Below, piece by piece: positions 7,726-15,964 of a stretch of 64,000 bases of DNA (positions are counted from its first letter, which is position 1; each line of letters opens with the position of its first letter). A program made the position numbers and the translations under genes. Source of the stretch: Caryophanales bacterium UBA6380 (GTDB lineage: Bacteria > Bacillota_I > Bacilli_A > RFN20 > CAG-826). The stretch is taken from the NCBI GenBank assembly GCA_002438785.1, contig DJQS01000011.1, positions 94,903 through 158,902 of the forward strand, written 5' to 3'. Below the pieces are notes generated by a model that did no database searches, had not been told where the DNA came from, and saw only the letters and a program-made list of their open reading frames with translations.

Positions 7726-10305
7726 TTAAATATTATACGTCAAATAAAAAATATAATTTTTGTAAATTTTTTGATGGCAAACTAATTTATATTTATTTAA
7801 GTTTAAGTCAAATTCAAACTTAGCAACAACTGTTTTTGTAACACGATCAATCATTTTTATTCGTTTTAATACTTCATTTTCGTTATATTCTCCATTGTAT
7901 TTATAATTATCTTTAGCATAATTAATAATTGCTTCTTCTAATGTTTCATTTTCTTTACCTTCAATATTATTAAGATCATTTCTTTCCATATTGAGTCCTA
8001 GAAAATATTTCTTTTTAAAAATTAAAGTATTATTAATTATGTTTTCATCATGATTAACAAAATTATCTTGATAAGTATTTAAATTAGAATCAAACAATTT
8101 ACAAAATAAGTTTGCATGACGATAAAAATAAATGCTAAAACTATCATTTTCATTATAAATTAATAAAATATCATATAATCCTTTAGCATCATCACTATTT
8201 AGTTTAAATAAGGAATGAATATCTCCATTATCAGTTTTGAAATTAACTAAACTAATATAATCCTTTGCTGAAACAAATAAATCATCTACATCATAACTAT
8301 AAACAGTTCCTGATATAGTCGGATTTATAATAACACTAGAATATTCTTGATTATCGATAGATAAAGTGAAATTGCTATTAAAAACATCACTAAATAAAAT
8401 CATAAAATAATTAGTTTTACTATTCATAAAATTGACATTTTTAGCTAAATAAATATATGGATTTTTTTCATTTAAATCATAATTAGAATAGGCATAATTA
8501 TTATTAACTAAGTTACGTCCATATATCGGTTTTTCAAATCTATAAAAGCCATGGCTAGTATCGCTATTATCTTTAATAAATTCATTCATCTTATCAATTG
8601 AATTATAAGTTAATTCACCATTATTTTCTTTTAAATCGATATTATTAATAATCTTTGGATCGCCTATTTTTTCAAATCCAAAAACAACTGGTGAATTATT
8701 AATTTGTGGAAAATTAGAAATTAAATCTCTTGAATCAATAAGTTTTATTTTTTTGCCTTTTAAAGATGGATAACCATTTTCACCAATTGCCTCATCTATT
8801 ATTAATTCATAAAAATCATCATAAATTATAGAAGCATTTTCTCTAGTAAAATTAGCTTCAAATAAATATAAATTATAAAGCCCATCACCAAATTCAGCTA
8901 TTAAACTATTATTTATATATTCAGTATCTAATTGATAAATTTGGTACCAATTGCCTGTCCAACTAGATATTCCCTCTCCATAAGCTAATTCAACACTTAA
9001 ACTTTTATATAAATTATCTTTATTTAATTTTAAATAATTGTAATTATAATATCTTACATATTTATTTGGACTATTAGTATTATTAAAATTACCTGAACCA
9101 CCATTAATTCTTTCACTTGATGGCATAAAATACTTATAAACATTTCTTTTATTAGAGTCATTAAAGCTTTGAACTAATTTAAAGCAATCTCCCCCACCAC
9201 TTTCATAACTACTAGCATTATATGTTTTACCATTAGAAAATAATGGGAATAACCTAATTACACCATTTTCATCAGCATATTTCTCTAAATCTTCAAAAAC
9301 ATCAAAATAATGTGAAATTTCTTTAGCACTATAAGCTTCAGCAATCGGCTGTTTACTTGAATACGTATCCCAATCATTTGGTAAATAACTATAAGGAAAG
9401 CTATAACTTCCATCATTATTCTTACTTACATATGTCCAGTTAGTAAATGTAAAGTTAAACCATAATTTATGATCGCCCATTGATGTAAAAACACTTTGAA
9501 TAGCTTTAGATAATAAATCAATTGACATTGTATTAGTAACTACTAATTTAATTGGGATATATCTTCCTGTATTTGAGGTATTAGCTTCATCATAACTAAT
9601 TAAACTAGTCGTATTATTATTTATATAAGTTTCTCCATAATAATAAGATTCTTCCCAAGCTCCAAAACGATCATTGCTAAATAAATCGTGACCATTATAT
9701 CGCTCATTAGTAGTTTCACTTATTGAACCACTAGTACTACTATTAAAAGTCAATGGATCATTAGGAAGGCCATAGTCTCTATTATATTTGTTATATGAAT
9801 AATAATAGATATCGTTTGAATTGCCACTCGCAGTTCCTCCAATTTCAAATTTATCATTATATAAAAAATATTTATTTATAAATGATTTGTATGCACCATC
9901 ATAAGAGGCATTATTATCATATTTTCCATTATTTTCACTAAGCTTATAAAGAGCCTTACCTTCATCATTTAATAAAACATTACCATTTTCATTTGTTAAA
10001 ACTTCTTTATATCCAAATTCTTCTTCTGGTAAATGATGAGTTCCGTATGTATTAGTTTCATCGACTAAATATCGACCATATAAAAACATATAAGCGGTAC
10101 TAGGAAAGAAATAAATTGTATACGTTTTTTCTTCTTCATCTTTCCCAAATCGATAATTTTCTTTTATATCATCTATTTTAAAATTACTTTCAATTTCATT
10201 ACTTATCTCCTTTTGTTCATTAAAATACCATGCTGAAATACCAAAAGAAGTAACTCCAATTGTTAATGTTGATAAAATAAGTAATAATTTATTAAATATT
10301 TTCAT
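7726..10305 (-). CDS. Large secreted/surface protein with SipW-type signal peptide (unknown function)
   Basis: 859-residue protein whose N-terminus (KLLLILSTLTIGVTSFGISAWYFN) is a SipW-cognate type signal: a hydrophobic stretch ending in G-I-S-A-W-Y-F. The rest has no membrane segment. It is rich in Asn, Asp, Tyr and Ser, lacks Cys until near the end, and looks beta-rich as in extracellular proteins. No known domain or catalytic motif was recognised. It is the last gene of the four-gene SipW operon, one base after the 220-residue gene. It probably depends on the SipW peptidase encoded two genes upstream for processing. Function is unknown; a surface fibre, adhesin or matrix role is possible. 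Confidence 0.8.
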   Translation of the reverse strand: MKIFNKLLLILSTLTIGVTSFGISAWYFNEQKEISNEIESNFKIDDIKENYRFGKDEEEKTYTIYFFPSTAYMFLYGRYLVDETNTYGTHHLPEEEFGYKEVLTNENGNVLLNDEGKALYKLSENNGKYDNNASYDGAYKSFINKYFLYNDKFEIGGTASGNSNDIYYYSYNKYNRDYGLPNDPLTFNSSTSGSISETTNERYNGHDLFSNDRFGAWEESYYYGETYINNNTTSLISYDEANTSNTGRYIPIKLVVTNTMSIDLLSKAIQSVFTSMGDHKLWFNFTFTNWTYVSKNNDGSYSFPYSYLPNDWDTYSSKQPIAEAYSAKEISHYFDVFEDLEKYADENGVIRLFPLFSNGKTYNASSYESGGGDCFKLVQSFNDSNKRNVYKYFMPSSERINGGSGNFNNTNSPNKYVRYYNYNYLKLNKDNLYKSLSVELAYGEGISSWTGNWYQIYQLDTEYINNSLIAEFGDGLYNLYLFEANFTRENASIIYDDFYELIIDEAIGENGYPSLKGKKIKLIDSRDLISNFPQINNSPVVFGFEKIGDPKIINNIDLKENNGELTYNSIDKMNEFIKDNSDTSHGFYRFEKPIYGRNLVNNNYAYSNYDLNEKNPYIYLAKNVNFMNSKTNYFMILFSDVFNSNFTLSIDNQEYSSVIINPTISGTVYSYDVDDLFVSAKDYISLVNFKTDNGDIHSLFKLNSDDAKGLYDILLIYNENDSFSIYFYRHANLFCKLFDSNLNTYQDNFVNHDENIINNTLIFKKKYFLGLNMERNDLNNIEGKENETLEEAIINYAKDNYKYNGEYNENEVLKRIKMIDRVTKTVVAKFEFDLNLNKYKLVCHQKIYKNYIFYLTYNI

Positions 10306-10306
10306 T

Positions 10307-10969
10307 TTAATTTATCCTAAAAGTTATATTGATATTATGATTTTGATTATTATTTATTAATTTATATAAATTTAAATAAGAATCATTTGTATTTGGTTTT
10401 ACATCCATATTTTTATATTGAAATACTTCATTTAAATTTAATTCATAACGAAAACCACCTAATGGATATGTTTCATTGATATCGATTTGTTTAATATATT
10501 TTTTAAAATCATATCCATCATTAGTGTTAGCATTATGATATTTTGAAGTAATACTAATAAAGTTATTTAACGAATCAGTCAAATTTCCATTATCTATTTC
10601 AATGAATAATGAAGTTGATAAATAATCTAAAGAATCGTTTTTATCAATAATTTCATATTCAATAATAATTTCTGGGTCATTAATATAAATCTCATCATTT
10701 GTTTGAAAATCATCATTGTGTCTATAAAACTCAATACCATCAGTTAAATCATCTATTTTGCCAACTCCTTCACTAAAAACTATTAAGTTAGGACATTTAA
10801 TTATCCTTAAATCACCAGTTTTAATCAACTCGCTAACTTTAATCGTCACATCACTTTCTTGGCTTTTAATTTCATTCGAATCAAAAAACCAGCTAGAAAA
10901 ACCAAAACCTAATAACGTAAGTAAGGATGTTAATGGAACAAAAATATAAATAACTTTACGAAAAATCAT
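10307..10969 (-). CDS. Secreted protein with SipW-type signal peptide (unknown function)
   Basis: 220-residue protein starting with a hydrophobic signal that ends in LLGFGFSSWFFDSN, the same G-F-S-[AS]-W pattern as its neighbours. The mature part is small, acidic, Asn/Asp/Ile-rich and free of membrane segments, with weak similarity in layout to TasA/camelysin-like fibre proteins (signal, then a ~180-residue beta-rich domain). The start overlaps the sipW stop in an ATGA arrangement, so translation is coupled. No enzymatic motif is seen. Confidence 0.78.
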   Translation of the reverse strand: MIFRKVIYIFVPLTSLLTLLGFGFSSWFFDSNEIKSQESDVTIKVSELIKTGDLRIIKCPNLIVFSEGVGKIDDLTDGIEFYRHNDDFQTNDEIYINDPEIIIEYEIIDKNDSLDYLSTSLFIEIDNGNLTDSLNNFISITSKYHNANTNDGYDFKKYIKQIDINETYPLGGFRYELNLNEVFQYKNMDVKPNTNDSYLNLYKLINNNQNHNINITFRIN

Positions 10970-11958
10970 TTTAAATCACCAATTATTTTCTTATTATCGT
11001 AAGTATTAGCAACTTCCTTAAATCTAAGTTTATATTCTTTTTCAATTGAACTTTCAGAAATGTTAAACGCTATTAAGAAAATAAAGCAACTACTCAAAGC
11101 AACTATTCCTGCACTACTTTTTAAATAAGTTATCAAAACACCTAAACCAAAATTATTAAAACCAGTGTATCTACCAATTATATCTTCATAATGAACAGCA
11201 ATTTCATATTTTGCACTACTAGTATTAGCATCACCTTGGAAAGTATAATAATTTTTATTTTCTGCACTATTATAATTTATTCTAACTAAGCGATGAACGA
11301 TAATTTCACCTTCATCATTTTTAAAAGCCACAACATCATATAAATTTAATTTTTTTTCATCTATTTTTTGAATAGAAATTAAACTGAATCTATTTATTTG
11401 ATTATTTAAATTATTTTCTTTGATATAAGTGTTTTTCTCATTTGCTTCTTCCATTGAACCAGTTTTAATTACAATATAAGTTTTATCCCCAATAAAAAAT
11501 GCATCATTTTGTACTTTAAAACTTATAATAAAACTAAATAGTAAAGTGAAAATAAATAAAAATGTGAAAGAAAAAATGTAAGATATTTTCTTTCTTTTTT
11601 TATCTTTCATATCTTCAATATTTAAAACTTTTGCTAATCTTCTTTTATCCTTATCTTCAATATCAGGATGATAATATAAATATGTTTCAACATTTCTTAT
11701 TTTAGAAATACATTTAATTTCATTATTTGTTGAATTAACTTTATCAGTACTTATATCAAATTTTTCACCTTTAAAAAGATGTTTATATTTAATTATCAAT
11801 TCTTTTAATAATTTTTCATCTTCATGACCATATTTTATATGCTTCTTTTTATATGAAGCATATAAAATAAATAGAATTGTAAAAGTTATTGCTAAACCAA
11901 TAATTGTCAATAAAGCAACATAAAAAACTATTTCAATTAATTGATTGTACCCTTCCAT
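10966..11958 (-). CDS. sipW: SipW-type (ER-type) signal peptidase I, enlarged
   Basis: 330-residue membrane peptidase that would remove the signal peptides of the adjacent SAW-motif proteins. Catalytic Ser168 lies in KTGSM, His222 in IIVHRLV and Asp243 in QGDAN. This is the Ser-His-Asp set of the archaeal/ER-type class that includes B. subtilis SipW, rather than Ser-Lys. Membrane segments are at about 8-34, 127-147 and 272-300. The first segment and the ~90-residue charged cytoplasmic region before the second are extra compared with the ~190-residue SipW of B. subtilis. It is the second gene of the unit (ribosome site AGAGG) and ends with TGA, which overlaps the next start. Confidence 0.9.
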   Translation of the reverse strand: MEGYNQLIEIVFYVALLTIIGLAITFTILFILYASYKKKHIKYGHEDEKLLKELIIKYKHLFKGEKFDISTDKVNSTNNEIKCISKIRNVETYLYYHPDIEDKDKRRLAKVLNIEDMKDKKRKKISYIFSFTFLFIFTLLFSFIISFKVQNDAFFIGDKTYIVIKTGSMEEANEKNTYIKENNLNNQINRFSLISIQKIDEKKLNLYDVVAFKNDEGEIIVHRLVRINYNSAENKNYYTFQGDANTSSAKYEIAVHYEDIIGRYTGFNNFGLGVLITYLKSSAGIVALSSCFIFLIAFNISESSIEKEYKLRFKEVANTYDNKKIIGDLK

Positions 11959-11977
11959 TATTAACCTCTATAAAATA

Positions 11978-12664
11978 TTATTTAGCCTTGAATTCAAAAG
12001 AATATGCAAAATTTATTAAATTTCCACTTAATTTACTTATACCATTACTATAATCATCTTTAGTCTTTGGCTTACTTGTATATATAAAACCTTCATTTAC
12101 TAAAGTTTCTGAATTAGTATCAACATGGAATGTGAATGTTGAAGTAACATCATTAGTATAATCGTTAGTAATTTCTACTGTTTTTGTAAATGTTCTAACA
12201 AAATCACCAGTAGTATTATCTGTTTTAATATTACTACTAGTTACATTTGTATCATTAAATGAATCTTTAAAATTAATATATTTAGCTAAATCGCTTTTGA
12301 TTGTAACTATCGCAGTAAATGTTCCAACTAATCCAGCATTATAAACATTTTCGATATTATCTTTAGTTAAAGTATAAGTAGCACCTATTGTTTTAACATA
12401 ATCAGTTCCATTTTTAATACTAATACCAGCATCTAAATTCTCTTTGTTTCTATAACCACCTTGATCTAATATCAAATTATATTTAGTTGTATCATCAGCA
12501 GTAATTGTCCCTAGTTGACTAGCTAATGGCTCTACTATAACGCTAATATCTGAGTTAGCCCCAGCAACTGTATCATTACCAAAATACCAAGCACTAAAGC
12601 CACTACCAATAATTGCTAATCCACCAACAGTGGATAATAAAGAAATAAATAATTTTCTTTTCAT
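11978..12664 (-). CDS. TasA/camelysin-like secreted protein with SipW-type signal peptide
   Basis: 228-residue protein, first gene of the SipW operon. The signal LLSTVGGLAIIGSGFSAWYFGN resembles the SipW-cognate signal class (TIGR04088-like) but with SAWYF in place of the usual AYFSD. The mature region is rich in Thr, Asn, Asp and Val with alternating hydrophobic residues, as expected for a beta-sandwich fibre subunit, and has no Cys. Size, signal and position next to sipW match the B. subtilis TasA and CalY arrangement. Whether it polymerises is unknown. The ribosome site AGGGGG is strong, so this may be the most abundant product. Confidence 0.8.
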   Translation of the reverse strand: MKRKLFISLLSTVGGLAIIGSGFSAWYFGNDTVAGANSDISVIVEPLASQLGTITADDTTKYNLILDQGGYRNKENLDAGISIKNGTDYVKTIGATYTLTKDNIENVYNAGLVGTFTAIVTIKSDLAKYINFKDSFNDTNVTSSNIKTDNTTGDFVRTFTKTVEITNDYTNDVTSTFTFHVDTNSETLVNEGFIYTSKPKTKDDYSNGISKLSGNLINFAYSFEFKAK

Positions 12665-12737
12665 AATTAAATCCCCCTATATAGTCAATTTATTTTTGCA
12701 AAATACATATCATCATTCAATGCTAATCAAATTATTA

Positions 12738-12765
12738 GTAACAAATATTCACAATTGCTTCACAA
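12738..12765 (-). promoter_or_regulatory. Direct-repeat box cluster 1 upstream of SipW operon
   Basis: Reading the minus strand, TTGTGA occurs twice 11 bases apart (TTGTGAAGCAATTGTGAA), followed by a looser TTGTTA copy. Direct repeats with an 11-base pitch on one DNA face are the usual binding pattern of OmpR/PhoB-type response regulators. One such regulator is encoded divergently. The site lies 75-100 bases upstream of the first SipW gene. The link to that regulator is inference. Confidence 0.45.
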
Positions 12766-12922
12766 ATTATAATATTAAAAATTCTTAAATTTTTTATTAA
12801 CCAATTACATTTAATTAACTTTTACATAATTATTTGTGCTTAATTTAACATATTATAAAAAAATTTCATACCTTTTATTAAATTAATTAAAAAATTATAA
12901 GAATATGACTTACATATTATTT

Positions 12923-12940
12923 TTCACAAATAGTTACAAA
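12923..12940 (-). promoter_or_regulatory. Direct-repeat box cluster 2 in the same intergenic region
   Basis: On the minus strand TTTGTAACTATTTGTGAA holds two TTGTRA copies 10 bases apart. The sequence resembles cluster 1 and lies between it and the regulator gene. It could serve autoregulation or looping. AT-richness makes chance matches easy. Confidence 0.35.
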
Positions 12941-13216
12941 TTATCCTATATATATATATATATATATAAAAGATAAAATTTACTAATAAATTGTTTTAAT
13001 GTCATATATATTATTTAAAGTCAATTTATGTCATCAATTAATAAAAATGAAAGTTTTAAAATAATTTCAAAAATATTTTATTAATTAACTATTTATAATA
13101 TTAAAAAATCAAAAATTAATTCACATTTATAAAATAAAAATATAGCAATTTTTAATTATTTTAATATAGTAGTAAATAAGAATTATTATGTAGTAATTTA
13201 TTTATTCAATTTTTAA

Positions 13217-13225
13217 TGTTAAAAT
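13217..13225 (+). promoter_or_regulatory. Extended -10 promoter of the two-component operon (leaderless)
   Basis: TGTTAAAAT forms an extended -10 element whose last base is 6 bases before the ATG at 13232. No Shine-Dalgarno sequence precedes either candidate ATG. Transcription would begin at or next to that start codon. A weak -35 (TTTATT) lies 17 bases upstream. Confidence 0.5.
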
Positions 13226-13231
13226 ATGTCC

Positions 13232-13882
13232 ATGAAAAATATATTATTAATAGAAGATGATGAACAAATATTAAAAGCAAATATGCTTTATTTAAAAGAT
13301 AAATTTAATGTAACTTCTGCTACTTCAATTAAAGAAGCATTAAATGCTTTAAATGATAAAATTGATTTAATAGTTCTTGATTTAATATTACCTGATGGAA
13401 ATGGTGAAGAAATATTTAGAAAAATTTCTAATTCTATTCCAATTATAATTTTAAGTACGATTGATGATTATTCTTTTGTATGTAAATATTTAGAAAATGG
13501 GGCCCTAGATTATTTAATTAAGCCTTGTAAGCCTTCAACTCTTTGCGCTCATATTGAAGCACGACTCAAAATAAATAATATTCTAATCTATAAAGATATG
13601 AAAATTAATTTAAATTCACGTGAAGTAAGTATTAAAAATATTGATCTTCCATTAACAACAAGTGAATTTAATATTCTATTATTTTTAGCTCAACATGAAG
13701 GAGTTTGCTTTACACCAGACAAAATTTATCAAGAAGTTTGGCAACAAGAAACATTAAACCTAAGAACAAGTGTCTCAAGACATATTTCTAGTTTAAGAAA
13801 AAAAATAAACGATATCTCTGATTTTAAATATATTTTTACTGAATTTGCAAAAGGATATTATTTTATATCAAATGACAACTAA
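13232..13882 (+). CDS. OmpR/PhoB-family response regulator
   Basis: DNA-binding regulator of about 216 residues. The receiver domain shows the acidic pair in LIEDDEQ, the phospho-acceptor Asp in LIVLDLILPDGNG and the conserved Lys in DYLIKPC. A winged-helix domain follows, with TSEFNILLFLAQHEG, LRTSVSRHISSLRKKI and a final GKGYYF-like motif (AKGYYFISN). An ATG at 13226 is an alternative start. I prefer 13232 because of the -10 spacing. It overlaps the histidine kinase gene by 11 bases. Position suggests control of the divergent SipW operon and of itself. Confidence 0.92.
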   Translation: MKNILLIEDDEQILKANMLYLKDKFNVTSATSIKEALNALNDKIDLIVLDLILPDGNGEEIFRKISNSIPIIILSTIDDYSFVCKYLENGALDYLIKPCKPSTLCAHIEARLKINNILIYKDMKINLNSREVSIKNIDLPLTTSEFNILLFLAQHEGVCFTPDKIYQEVWQQETLNLRTSVSRHISSLRKKINDISDFKYIFTEFAKGYYFISNDN

Positions 13883-15878
13883 TTATAAGATTGATAAAAT
13901 TGAGAAAATAACTTTTATCTCTTTTCTATTTGCTATTGTATTTTCAATATTATTCCCATATTTAATAATGTATAGAAATACATCTACTTTTGCATCAAAT
14001 AGTCATGAAATCGACAAAAATTCTTATGTAAGTTACTCTTTAAATGATTGTGCACCCAATAAATATAATTTAATAAGCAAGGTAAATTATGTCGCTAATA
14101 GTTTTACTTCGGTTAATAAAAATGATATTGGAGAGATAAAGAACCTAAATGAAAATATCGCTAAATATGGCACAATATATGTCATTTTAGATGAATTTAG
14201 TTTTGAAAATGAAATAGATTATCAAAATACATATAAAAGTTATGAGCATTATATAAATAAAGTTAATAATATTGAATTTGCTTTATTTATTCCTTCTTTT
14301 TTTGATGTTTCATATATTTATTTCAATGATTCTTTAATTGAAAGTAATGGTTCTTTTGAAAAATACGATTCTGCTAAAAGAGATTTTACTAAATGCGAAG
14401 GTATTATTAGTTCAAAATCATTTAAGACCTCTATTGTCAAATTCTCAACTCAAATAAATTATGAAAATCAAGATAAAATCAATCAAAATATTATAACTAT
14501 TCACTATCGACTTAATGATAAATTAATTATAGGTAATTTTTCTTTTTTATTTGGAAGATATAATTTAATTAGTCATTATAAAATATTTATACAAATACAA
14601 TTGATTGTTGGCTTAATAATAGCATGTATTTCTTTTGCAACATTAATTCCATTTGTGTTTATTATAAAACGTAATAAAAATAACTATTTATTAATATCAA
14701 TTATTACCTTGTTTTTTGTTTACGTATTGAGCTTATTTTTCTTAAAGTATGATTCTTCATTTGTTCCGAATTTATGGATTTACATATGTTTATCGTGCCT
14801 ATCGATAATGCCTTTTACTTTAAGCTCTTTTCGTTTAAATAAATATAAATTAATTAATTTTTTATTTGTAATAGCTAATTCTATATTAATCATTTTAAAT
14901 TTTATATTTTTATCAATTAATATGGATATTTATAAGATAACAAATTTTATTTTTTTATTAATTTCAGTTTCGGAAATACTTATTAGTTTATATTTAACTA
15001 TAAAATCACAAAAAACCATTGATTTTATAGCTATTTATATGAATATATTTATCGTTATTTCCTTTTTTAATTCTCATAACATATATTCATTATTATCAAT
15101 TAATTTTTTATATGTTATTTTATTTGCTACTTTAATATTCCTATTCGTATATTATAATTTAATAATCACTTTATATCGTAATAAATTATCTTTAGCTAAA
15201 GAAATTAATCTTGATGAAACAATAGATAACTCTAATGATATGCAAAAAATATTAAGAGTTTTGTTTCATGATTTAAAAAATGAATTAATTCTAGAAAGAA
15301 ATTCTTTAGAATTATTAAAAGCAAATTCTACTATTAAAGAAAAATATTCTATAATTAACAATTTATTAGAGCATAATTCTCATCAATTAAATTTAATTAA
15401 AGAAGGCAGTGAGTATGCTCATAAAACATTTAATCCTATTAAAATAGAAAGTATAAACATTGAAAATCTTATTAATAATATTTATAAACAATTATTCGAT
15501 GATGCTAAAGCTGTAGGTATTAATTTTTATCTAAAGAACATAAGGGAAGGTAATGTTATTAGTAGTCAATTTATTTTAGAAAGTTCTATAAAAAATATCA
15601 TTTTCAATGCTATAGAACATAGTAAATGTAAAAATTTAAAAATTAAAACGTCAAAAACAACCTACTCCTATATCATAAAAATCATTGACGATGGTGTCGG
15701 AATTGAGGATATTAAAAATATTTTTGCTCCTTATAAAAAGAAAGATAAAAATAATGAAGGTTTAGGTTTATATTTAATTAAGTCTCAATTAAATAATGCC
15801 AATGGTCGAATTGAATTAAAAAATACTAAAAGAGGAACAACTTTCAAAATTTTCTTATTAATTGATAATAGTTATTAA
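13872..15878 (+). CDS. Sensor histidine kinase with extracellular domain and 7TM (7TMR-DISM-like) module
   Basis: 668-residue membrane kinase paired with the preceding regulator. Layout: one N-terminal membrane segment, about 200 extracellular residues, then seven hydrophobic segments, a His box FHDLKNEL (His at ~466), an N box IIFNAIEHSK and G boxes DDGVGI and GLGLYLIKSQL. This order matches 7TMR-DISM receptors (extracellular sensing domain, 7TM, kinase), which is unusual for Bacilli of this size class. The kinase catalytic core is complete. The ATG at 13872 lies inside the end of the regulator gene; an upstream in-frame ATG at 13845 would extend it by nine residues. The ligand is unknown; a carbohydrate or cell-surface cue would fit the family. 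Confidence 0.88.
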   Translation: MTTNYKIDKIEKITFISFLFAIVFSILFPYLIMYRNTSTFASNSHEIDKNSYVSYSLNDCAPNKYNLISKVNYVANSFTSVNKNDIGEIKNLNENIAKYGTIYVILDEFSFENEIDYQNTYKSYEHYINKVNNIEFALFIPSFFDVSYIYFNDSLIESNGSFEKYDSAKRDFTKCEGIISSKSFKTSIVKFSTQINYENQDKINQNIITIHYRLNDKLIIGNFSFLFGRYNLISHYKIFIQIQLIVGLIIACISFATLIPFVFIIKRNKNNYLLISIITLFFVYVLSLFFLKYDSSFVPNLWIYICLSCLSIMPFTLSSFRLNKYKLINFLFVIANSILIILNFIFLSINMDIYKITNFIFLLISVSEILISLYLTIKSQKTIDFIAIYMNIFIVISFFNSHNIYSLLSINFLYVILFATLIFLFVYYNLIITLYRNKLSLAKEINLDETIDNSNDMQKILRVLFHDLKNELILERNSLELLKANSTIKEKYSIINNLLEHNSHQLNLIKEGSEYAHKTFNPIKIESINIENLINNIYKQLFDDAKAVGINFYLKNIREGNVISSQFILESSIKNIIFNAIEHSKCKNLKIKTSKTTYSYIIKIIDDGVGIEDIKNIFAPYKKKDKNNEGLGLYLIKSQLNNANGRIELKNTKRGTTFKIFLLIDNSY

Positions 15879-15910
15879 TATTTAATAAAAAGTTAAGTTT
15901 TGCATAGTTT

Positions 15911-15943
15911 TTAAAAAAATAGCGACATTTTCTTGTCGCTATT
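15911..15943. terminator. Bidirectional intrinsic terminator between the kinase and hydA
   Basis: A 10-bp stem AATAGCGACA/TGTCGCTATT with a 6-base loop. On the minus strand it is followed by a long T run, so it mainly ends the hydrogenase operon. It also lies 40 bases after the convergent kinase gene. Confidence 0.88.
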
Positions 15944-15964
15944 ATCATAGAATACTCTTTGTTT

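Larger units (their letters stand above)
12665..13225. other. Divergent control region between SipW operon and two-component system
   Basis: 561 bases without a gene, extremely AT-rich. It includes a TA-dinucleotide run at about 12950-12968 and two clusters of TTGTRA-like direct repeats (separate entries). It must hold the promoters of the SipW operon (minus) and of the regulator gene (plus). No RNA gene, terminator or coding remnant was recognised. Confidence 0.7.

Noticed and set aside
12947..12969. TA-dinucleotide run as a possible mobile-element target or phase-variation tract
   Set aside because: It is not within a coding frame and there are no flanking inverted repeats or transposase; it probably only reflects AT richness.
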